DNA from: JAJNPS01 sp046589965
GTDB lineage: Bacteria; Pseudomonadota; Alphaproteobacteria; Rhodobacterales; Rhodobacteraceae
Direction: 5' to 3'
Assembly (NCBI GenBank): GCA_046589965.1
Contig: JBKJVF010000224.1
Span: forward strand, 1 to 13,213
DNA: 13,213 bases
In this document: in pieces, positions 8,151 to 13,213 of the stretch
How the letters are laid out: each line of letters starts with the position of its first letter
Numbering within the stretch: position 1 is the first letter of the stretch
The notes under the pieces: model-generated
Database searches by the model: none
The model's input: the letters and a program-made list of their open reading frames with translations, nothing else
What the model was told of the DNA's origin: nothing
Position numbers and translations under genes: made by a program

Positions 8151-8515
8151 CAATCCCCCCTGCCGTCCCCCTTTTGCATCACGTTGGCTTGCCGATTTAT
8201 GACAGTGACGTTGCGCCGGTCGATGCCCGGCGAAAGAAATCCTTTCCGTCATTCTGGAAACGATCAGCTTGGGAAGTTGCCCGATTGCAAAAGAGCGGAA
8301 TGTCTGCGGGCTGCATGTCCCGTGGAATTTGAGGCCACTGCCTGAGCGGGCGAACAGAGACAAGGCTGACTGGTTCGTCTCGAACTGGGTGACGAGCGAG
8401 GATGCCGAAGCTGCGCTGAGGGATGGCGACGCCAACACGGGCCTCGACTACGACCCGTTCGCATCGGATGACAGCAATGGGAAGGTGCTGTCCTAGGGGC
8501 CGCGTGAAGACCCGT
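8151..8515. other. Region without a confident gene between the tRNA terminator and the accessory operon
   Basis: 365 bases starting with a C-rich stretch. The only open frame worth noting is the plus-strand one at 8209-8496, listed separately. I see no second copy of the tRNA 3' end, no integrase and no clear promoter. As the junction between a tRNA gene and accessory genes it is the natural place for remnants of an integrated element. Confidence 0.5.
8209..8496 (+). pseudogene. Possible remnant open reading frame next to the tRNA
   Basis: From just after two in-frame TGA codons (8200-8202 and 8206-8208) the frame is open to TAG at 8494-8496. The stretch ILETISLGSCPIAKERN resembles helix-turn-helix starts of small phage or transposon DNA-binding proteins, and the tail (DAEAALRDGDAN, then DYDPFASDD) looks like ordinary coding sequence. 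No ATG and no ribosome binding site precede it; TTG at 8269 gives only 75 residues. It could be the 3' end of a degraded gene or chance. It converges on the 56-residue minus-strand gene, ending 19 bases from it. Confidence 0.22.
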
Positions 8516-8686
8516 TCAGTGGAAGACGAGGTTTGACAGGAAGTCCTTGACCTCTTCCTTCCGGTCCTGCTCGACCAGCTTTCTTGAATCTTCCCGCGCC
8601 GACTTAGGTTCGCTGATCGGCGGCAGCTTTACGTCTGGCCGGGGCATGGGGTCGTAGAGAAGTTCCTGGGTGGCTGGCTTAGGCAT
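8516..8686 (-). CDS. 56-residue charged protein coupled to the proteasome-like hydrolase
   Basis: A small protein, begins MPKPATQELLYDPMPRP and ends SNLVFH. It has a proline-rich, probably unfolded first half and a highly charged helix-prone second half (around residues 29-50, rich in Glu, Lys, Arg, Asp). I do not recognise it. It is supported by GGAG seven bases before its ATG and by overlap: the upstream stop TAA (8679-8681) lies inside the shared bases ATGCCTAA, so the two are translated as a coupled pair. Possible roles as partner, substrate or inhibitor of the upstream hydrolase are inference from position only. Confidence 0.72.
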   Translation of the reverse strand: MPKPATQELLYDPMPRPDVKLPPISEPKSAREDSRKLVEQDRKEEVKDFLSNLVFH

Positions 8687-9524
8687 GGTCAGTCTCCAGA
8701 GGGTTAAGTTCGCGGCTGTAGTAGTGCTTCCGCCTTATCCACTTAAAGCCTTCGTGCTTCGTTATGGTTGCAACATCTAGCTCACCACCGACAGTATTCG
8801 AGCCAATGGAGAACCGGACGAACTGTTTCTGCGCATCGGCCAGGAACATTGCGAGGTCGATTGCGTCCCGGGTGGGCATCGCAGGATTCGCAAGCCCTGC
8901 TTGAGTGCGCGCGGCAACGTGTCTCATGCAGGCCTCGAGTTGGGCTTGGGGAAGACCACCAGACAACAATGCTTCTGGTAGACCTTGGCCATACCCCAGC
9001 AGAAGCCGGTTGATGGCCTCAGTCTGACCGCCCCAGCTGATCATGCTCGCCACGTCCCGCGATGCTTCGCAAACCGGTGCCGGGCAGGCACCATCATGTA
9101 TCTGGATCTTCCACATCTCGCCCAGGTCTTCCTTGGCAGAGTATCCGCCGATCCAGTACTGAAACGTCCCAGTCGGCTTCTCAGCTAGATTGGCGAAGCG
9201 GTGCTCGAACAGATACTTCCGGGCTTTGACCGCGACTTCTTCGATGGTGTAGTTCGCGCCCAAGGTGTACTCGGGATCGCCGTTCATGAAGAGGGCACGA
9301 AGGTCTTTCGAGATTGTCGAGATCGACGTCGCCCCAAAGTTGCCTATACCTGCGGTCATTGCGGCAATCGGGAGCCGTTTGTGTAGGTTGAACACCTTGT
9401 TCGCATGGTCATAGATGTTGACCACGAGTTGATTGCCGTTCTGATCCACGCCCGTCAGCGACGTTGCGCTGTCCGCCGCGAAGACGATGCAATCATGCAC
9501 TTTTAACGCAACACAAACGGTCAT
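8679..9524 (-). CDS. Free-standing proteasome-fold (Ntn) hydrolase, 20S beta/HslV/Anbu-like
   Basis: 281 residues starting MTVCVALKVHDCIVFAADS. After Met removal Thr2 would be N-terminal, as in proteasome beta subunits, HslV and Anbu. Counting Thr2 as 1, Asp (AADSATS) falls exactly at 17. A Lys in NKVFNL (residue 43) matches catalytic Lys33, with a nine-residue insertion in the intervening loop. TAGIGN (57-62) matches the conserved Ala-Gly turn, and GGELDVATI near the C terminus matches the strand carrying the second conserved Asp. The fold and active site are thus well supported; the substrate is unknown. The opening resembles Anbu most, but the length, the loop and the absence of Anbu operon partners set it apart. 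AGGGGG before the ATG is a good ribosome binding site. It heads an operon with the overlapping 56-residue gene, in the accessory block beside tRNA-Leu. Confidence 0.88.
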   Translation of the reverse strand: MTVCVALKVHDCIVFAADSATSLTGVDQNGNQLVVNIYDHANKVFNLHKRLPIAAMTAGIGNFGATSISTISKDLRALFMNGDPEYTLGANYTIEEVAVKARKYLFEHRFANLAEKPTGTFQYWIGGYSAKEDLGEMWKIQIHDGACPAPVCEASRDVASMISWGGQTEAINRLLLGYGQGLPEALLSGGLPQAQLEACMRHVAARTQAGLANPAMPTRDAIDLAMFLADAQKQFVRFSIGSNTVGGELDVATITKHEGFKWIRRKHYYSRELNPLETDHA

Positions 9525-9795
9525 TGGTCCCCCTCGTCTTTCAGCATTGAATCAGAAAAAGGCAGGCGATTCAAAGCGATATAGTGATTCGTTTTCAATG
9601 GCTTGGTCGCGCGCTGCAACCGTGATAGCGACGGACCAAAGAGAATCGCCTAAGAGATGGCTTGGTGCCTCGACGGTACGCTGGTGGCGGCGGGCTGGCC
9701 CTGCTTGCACCACCGCTGGGGGCTACTACACAATTGGTGCCGAAGTATGCCGATGACTTTAGCTACGGTTTCGCATCGCCCGCGGTCCAGCTTGT
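9525..9795. other. Non-coding gap with several inverted repeats
   Basis: 271 bases between the 191-residue gene and the hydrolase gene. I see no convincing protein gene. It holds GGCGATTC (9565-9572) with GAATCGCC (9643-9650), CATTGAA (9545-9551) with TTCAATG (9594-9600), and TTGGTC (9603-9608) with GACCAA (9634-9639). They overlap the candidate promoter of the hydrolase operon, so operator sites or a structured leader are possible, but chance is not excluded. Confidence 0.35.
9546..9574 (-). promoter_or_regulatory. Candidate promoter of the proteasome-like hydrolase operon
   Basis: On the minus strand TTGAAT (9569-9574), 17 bases, TTCAAT (9546-9551): four of six matches in each box with ideal spacing. 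The start site would fall near 9539, giving a leader of about 15 bases that contains the ribosome binding site before the ATG at 9524. Confidence 0.35.
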
Positions 9796-10371
9796 TTAAA
9801 GCGGTTGATCCTTTTTCGGCTCAACACGCTTTCTCAGGATTTCCTCTTCAACGCGTCTGGGCTGAACAAAATAATACCGCAGCTCTGTGTCTTCGTTGTC
9901 TGTCGGGTCTTGGACAGGTCCAGCTCCAGTGACTTCGAAGGCTAAGTTGACCATATCAACAATGTCAGACCGCAACTCACCGAACCCATCCTTTACGTCC
10001 TTGTATACCGCAAGGCCCTGATAACCAATCAAACCCACAGTAGCGACGATCTTTATCTTCGCATAAACTGATCCGTTCTCGAAAGAGATTGATTCGATAT
10101 AGAGCTCGCGAACCTCGAGATCGAATGGTTCAATTGTTTGAAGTTCTGGACGCTGTCGGATTGCGTCCTTATTTAGAGCGGTTGCGCCCCCCTTGTGGCT
10201 GACGGCAAAGGGCTTATGGAGATCCAGCGATTTCTGCAAAAGAGCGACTGCGTCGGATAAAAGGGGGAGCTGATTGACGTTGAGCCCCCCTCGGACGAAC
10301 TCAAGGTAGTTTCGTTCCGACAGCAAAAAACTGACGGTTCCCACATAAAGAGTCATGTCCTGTTCGGCCAT
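9796..10371 (-). CDS. 191-residue protein of unknown function in the accessory block
   Basis: I do not recognise this protein. It starts MAEQDMTLYVGTVSFLL, has no signal peptide, and has one mildly hydrophobic stretch (IVATVGLIGYQGLAVY, about residues 109-124) that is more like a buried strand and helix than a membrane span. The end is charged (RRVEEEILRKRVEPKK). The reading frame fills a gap between hsdR and the hydrolase operon and has protein-like composition in only this frame. GC is lower here (about 48% in a hand-counted 60-base stretch, against about 65% in a stretch of gltB), a sign of transfer. The start is uncertain: neither ATG at 10371 nor ATG at 10356 has a good ribosome binding site. 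It lies 114 bases behind hsdR. Confidence 0.72.
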   Translation of the reverse strand: MAEQDMTLYVGTVSFLLSERNYLEFVRGGLNVNQLPLLSDAVALLQKSLDLHKPFAVSHKGGATALNKDAIRQRPELQTIEPFDLEVRELYIESISFENGSVYAKIKIVATVGLIGYQGLAVYKDVKDGFGELRSDIVDMVNLAFEVTGAGPVQDPTDNEDTELRYYFVQPRRVEEEILRKRVEPKKDQPL

Positions 10372-10401
10372 CGCGCCAACCCATGTTGAAGTCTTGCACC
10401 T

Positions 10402-10430
10402 ATGAACGAGATAGCCGCCATCTCTGTCAA
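10402..10430 (-). promoter_or_regulatory. Candidate promoter of the 191-residue gene
   Basis: A perfect TTGACA on the minus strand (10425-10430) stands 17 bases before GTTCAT (10402-10407), which is a poor -10. Transcription would start some 20-25 bases before the ATG at 10371. The -35 and the location, between hsdR and this gene, are the only support. Confidence 0.25.
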
Positions 10431-10485
10431 GGAAGGCGAAGCCGCACGATGGCGAACAGGTGTTTTCGCATTGTGGGGCGCGCTC

Positions 10486-12825
10486 TTAACGCGCGTAGAG
10501 GCCTTCCTGCATCTTGTTGAAGGCCATCCTAATGGCAGGCAGCTCACCGAGTTTGGCGCGACCCTCGCTTACACTGCCATAGCGGGCCGTTAAGAACTGT
10601 CCCAGCTTCTTTCCGGCAAGTTCAGCCTCACCAGCCGTCTCATATGCCTTCAGGATGCCCAGAAGGAGTTCCTTCATCTCCCCACCAAAGGCCCCCATGC
10701 CGTCTTGCCTGACGCTCTCTGCGCGGTCGTGGCGGGTCTTGGGCGGGTTAGCGAAGAGGATGTAACTAAGGACGTCGTAAAGGTCGCTCTTGGGGGCATC
10801 CACAAGCCTGCGGATGTCGTCCAGCCTGTCAGGGTCGTAACCGTTGTCGTTTAGCTGGGTGAGGAAGTGTTCGCGGTTGTCGGGGTTGCTCCAGATTGTG
10901 CGGAGTTGATCTTCGTCCGCGACCATGCCCGAGAGGTCACCAAATAGGCGTGTGAGGAACTCTGCGGCGGAGATTGGGCGTCCGTCCGGCCCCCAATATG
11001 TGGTCGTGGCGATGTACTGGATGGACCGAGCCTTGCCGTCTGCGAGCCGCACCATGATCTTGGAGCTAGACTCACCTTCTCCGTCGCCATTGTCTCCGCC
11101 GTCACCGGGGTCTGGCGGTTCAGGTTCTGGACCGGGTTGCGGGTCGTCTCCCTTCGGTAGTCGGGGCTTGGGCGGAGTCACTTCTTCGGGAGGACCATCC
11201 CACTCGGGGTCGTTGAAGTTCTCATGCGCCTTCACAAAGTCCCAAATGGTGAAGAAGTCCTTGCCGTCATAGGTCCGGGTTCCCCGCCCGATGATTTGCT
11301 TGAACTCTATCATCGACCGCACCGGGCGCATCAGAACGATGTGGCGCACGTTGCGCGCATCAACCCCGGTCGATAGCTTCTGCGAGGTGGTCAGGATGGT
11401 GGGCACCGTCTTGTCGTTGTCCTGAAAGTCCCTCAGGTGCTGGTCACCGATGGCCCCGTCGTTGGCGGTCACGCGCTGACAATAGTTCGGGTCGGTGCTG
11501 ACCTTGATCTGGTTGATCATGTTGCGAACCCGTGCGGCGTGGTCTTGGGTGGCGCAGAAGATGATGGCTTTCTGCCGCTGGTCCACCTCTTCCATGAACT
11601 CCTGCACCCGGCTGCGTTCGCGTTCTTCGATGATCAGGCGGGTGTTGAAGTCGGCCTCGGTGTACTTGCGGTCCTCTTCGATTTCGCCAGCCAAGACGGT
11701 ATCGGCGGGGTCGTAGACGTATTCGTCAATCGTGCTGGCCATTTGGCGCACCTTGAAGGGCGTCAGAAAGCCATCCTCAATCCCCTCTTTCAGGGCGTAG
11801 GTGTAGACCGGGTCGCCGAAATAGGCGTAGGTGTCGGCGTTCACGCTGCGCTTGGGCGTGGCGGTCAGGCCAAGTTGTACGGCGGGAGAGAACCAGTTCA
11901 GCAACTCGCGCCACTGACTTTCGTCATTGGCCCCACCCCGGTGGCATTCGTCGATGATTATGAAGTCGAAGAAATCGGGCGGGTAAGATTTGTAGACCGG
12001 GTCGCCTTCACCAGTCATGAAGGTCTGAAAGATGGTGAAGAACAGGCTGGCATTCTTGGGGACCCCGCCCTTCTTCCGTAGTGTGTCCGGATCGATGCGG
12101 GTGATGGCATCTGAGGGGAAAGCCGAAAAGGCGTTGTAGGCTTGATCAGCCAAGATGTTGCGGTCGGCGAGGAACAGGATGCGCGGGCGGCGGTCGGGCT
12201 TGCGAGTCAGGTTCCACTTGGCCTGAAACAGCTTCCACGCGATCTGGAACGCGATAGAGGTTTTGCCCGTCCCGGTGGCAAGCGTCAGCAGGATGCGGCT
12301 GCGTTCCATCGCCACGGCCTCCAGCGCCGCCGTGATAGCGTTGTGCTGGTAGTAGCGGAGTTCCCACTTGCCGCCGTCGGTTTCAAAGGGCACCGCGCCG
12401 AACCGCAAGCGCCACTCGTTGGGCACGCCGAAGGTGCGCTGCCAGAGGTCTTCGGGGGTTGGGAAGGGGGGCGTGAACTCTCCCTCGGCCCCGGTGGCCA
12501 TGTCGATCTGGTACCAGCCAAGGCCATTGGAGGCATAGGCAAACCTTGCCCCCAGACGGGCCGCATAGTCCTTGGCTTGGCCTACCCCTTCCGCGTGCGA
12601 AACCGCCGCCCGCTTCGCCTCCAGCACGGCGAGTTTGTGGCCCCGGAACTCCAGCACGATGTCGCAGGACAGACCCTTGCCGCGCCTGCCGCCTGATTGG
12701 ATGCGACCGGGGCAAATCTGTTCGCGCTTAATGGTGGCCCCACCCGTACCCCAGCCAGCCGCGATCAGCACCGGGTCAATGCGGTTGGCGCGGGTGTCGG
12801 CTTCGGTTTCCACCTCGGATGGCAT
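10486..12825 (-). CDS. hsdR: Type I restriction enzyme R subunit (EcoEI type)
   Basis: 779-residue motor and nuclease subunit of a type I restriction-modification complex: with HsdM and HsdS it translocates and cuts DNA lacking the host methylation. Nuclease residues of the PD-(D/E)xK type are at Asp55 (CDIVLEF) and Glu69-x-Lys71 (LEAKR). Helicase motifs: Walker A ATGTGKT at about 183-189, DECH at 292-295, LTATP at 320-324, TGVDARN at 486-492 and QIIGRGTRT at 510-518. An acidic, Pro/Gly-rich linker (about 545-588) leads to the C-terminal domain that binds the modification enzyme. The length fits the EcoEI-type R subunit (about 800) rather than EcoR124 (about 1040). AGG before the ATG overlaps the stop of the upstream gene, seven bases away. 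hsdM and hsdS are not in the window; they are expected to the right. Confidence 0.95.
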   Translation of the reverse strand: MPSEVETEADTRANRIDPVLIAAGWGTGGATIKREQICPGRIQSGGRRGKGLSCDIVLEFRGHKLAVLEAKRAAVSHAEGVGQAKDYAARLGARFAYASNGLGWYQIDMATGAEGEFTPPFPTPEDLWQRTFGVPNEWRLRFGAVPFETDGGKWELRYYQHNAITAALEAVAMERSRILLTLATGTGKTSIAFQIAWKLFQAKWNLTRKPDRRPRILFLADRNILADQAYNAFSAFPSDAITRIDPDTLRKKGGVPKNASLFFTIFQTFMTGEGDPVYKSYPPDFFDFIIIDECHRGGANDESQWRELLNWFSPAVQLGLTATPKRSVNADTYAYFGDPVYTYALKEGIEDGFLTPFKVRQMASTIDEYVYDPADTVLAGEIEEDRKYTEADFNTRLIIEERERSRVQEFMEEVDQRQKAIIFCATQDHAARVRNMINQIKVSTDPNYCQRVTANDGAIGDQHLRDFQDNDKTVPTILTTSQKLSTGVDARNVRHIVLMRPVRSMIEFKQIIGRGTRTYDGKDFFTIWDFVKAHENFNDPEWDGPPEEVTPPKPRLPKGDDPQPGPEPEPPDPGDGGDNGDGEGESSSKIMVRLADGKARSIQYIATTTYWGPDGRPISAAEFLTRLFGDLSGMVADEDQLRTIWSNPDNREHFLTQLNDNGYDPDRLDDIRRLVDAPKSDLYDVLSYILFANPPKTRHDRAESVRQDGMGAFGGEMKELLLGILKAYETAGEAELAGKKLGQFLTARYGSVSEGRAKLGELPAIRMAFNKMQEGLYAR

Positions 12826-12832
12826 CGAAAAA

Positions 12833-13213
12833 CTACCTGTTGGGTGCCGCTAAGAAACGGAGCAACTCAGCTTTAATTTCATAGACTGACTTGACGACTT
12901 TGCAGACATCCCTGGCAGCCTCGGGGGTTTCGGCATAGGTATTGCCGTGCGCAACGTTGTCCCGAAGCCTTCGGATTTCCTTGAAGCGCCCTTCCAGGCC
13001 TTCAGCCAGCGCCGACAAGAGCTGTCCCTTGCGGATAATGTCGGCCTTGTCGCTTATCTGGGCAAACGCAATCTCACTGACGAAACCGTCCTCTCGCTTG
13101 GCTTCCACGAACGTTTCTTCCAGCTTCTTCCGGCGACCTTCCGTCAGAAACCTTAGCCATCCTGAAGGCTCCGGCCATGCGCGTTCGATTGCCAATCCCA
13201 TCGCCATTTCAAG
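12833..13213 (-). CDS. C-terminal part of a HEPN-motif protein upstream of hsdR, 5' end outside window
   Basis: The frame is open through the window edge (127 codons seen), and the Met at 13207 need not be the true start. The sequence is all-helical in look. Near the C terminus the motif RDNVAH (Arg82 to His87, counted from the Met at 13207) matches the R-x4-H signature of HEPN domains, many of which are RNases of toxin and defence systems. The text around it (WLRFLTEGRRKKLEE, then SDKADIIRK) resembles, from memory, a helical domain that follows CBS domains in proteins encoded inside type I restriction loci; that is unverified. It ends seven bases before hsdR and its last codons hold the hsdR ribosome binding site, so the two are coupled. 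Cysteine and Lys content is unremarkable. Confidence 0.78.
   Translation of the reverse strand, partial: LEMAMGLAIERAWPEPSGWLRFLTEGRRKKLEETFVEAKREDGFVSEIAFAQISDKADIIRKGQLLSALAEGLEGRFKEIRRLRDNVAHGNTYAETPEAARDVCKVVKSVYEIKAELLRFLAAPNR

Noticed and set aside
9658..9744. Two copies of TTGGTGCC, like the reverse complement of the tRNA 3' end, as an att site
   Set aside because: Identity to the tRNA end is limited to about seven bases, too short for an attachment site.
9487..9932. Plus-strand frames of 89 and 91 residues across the gap upstream of the hydrolase gene
   Set aside because: They overlap two minus-strand genes, are rich in Trp, Arg and Cys in a random pattern, and have no ribosome binding site.
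11437..12081. 214-residue open frame on the plus strand
   Set aside because: Antisense to the helicase motifs of hsdR.
1..13213. CRISPR array, insertion sequence ends or rRNA genes
   Set aside because: Reading both strands by eye I saw no regularly spaced repeats, transposase gene, or rRNA sequence.

Overview
The window reads as chromosomal DNA of a GC-rich alphaproteobacterium, most likely of the Rhodobacterales. This is inferred from protein style, GC-rich third codon positions and the gene neighbourhood (GltD/GltB, NDUFA9-like dehydrogenase, UppP); no database search was possible. Every confident protein gene is on the minus strand. The only confident plus-strand gene is a tRNA.

Positions 1-5922 hold a glutamate synthase (GOGAT) cluster, transcribed from right to left: gltD (small subunit, TTG start behind a strong ribosome binding site), a secreted protein of unknown function, a small unknown protein, then gltB (large subunit, running off the left edge before its Fe-S cysteines). 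The last three genes overlap one another by 11-14 bases and look translationally coupled. GltB releases ammonia from glutamine and makes glutamate from 2-oxoglutarate; GltD supplies NADPH electrons to it.

Positions 6084-7868 hold a tight two-gene unit: an NDUFA9-like NAD(P)-binding protein, then uppP (undecaprenyl-diphosphate phosphatase), three bases apart. An inverted repeat lies just behind uppP.

Positions 8013-8150 carry tRNA-Leu(CAG), with an encoded CCA end and a clear intrinsic terminator. From here on the content changes to accessory genes, as is common beside tRNA integration sites, but no integrase and no second copy of the tRNA 3' end is visible in the window.

Positions 8151-13213 hold, right to left: the C-terminal part of a protein with a HEPN-type R-x4-H motif, running off the right edge; a type I restriction HsdR subunit (translationally coupled to it); a lower-GC unknown 191-residue protein; and a two-gene operon of a free-standing proteasome-fold (Ntn) hydrolase overlapped by a 56-residue charged protein. 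This last pair is the most unusual content. It has the N-terminal Thr, Asp and Lys of an active proteasome beta-type subunit, but no HslU, Anbu-operon genes, ATPase or Pup system is in view. A short open frame at 8209-8496, next to the tRNA, may be a gene remnant.
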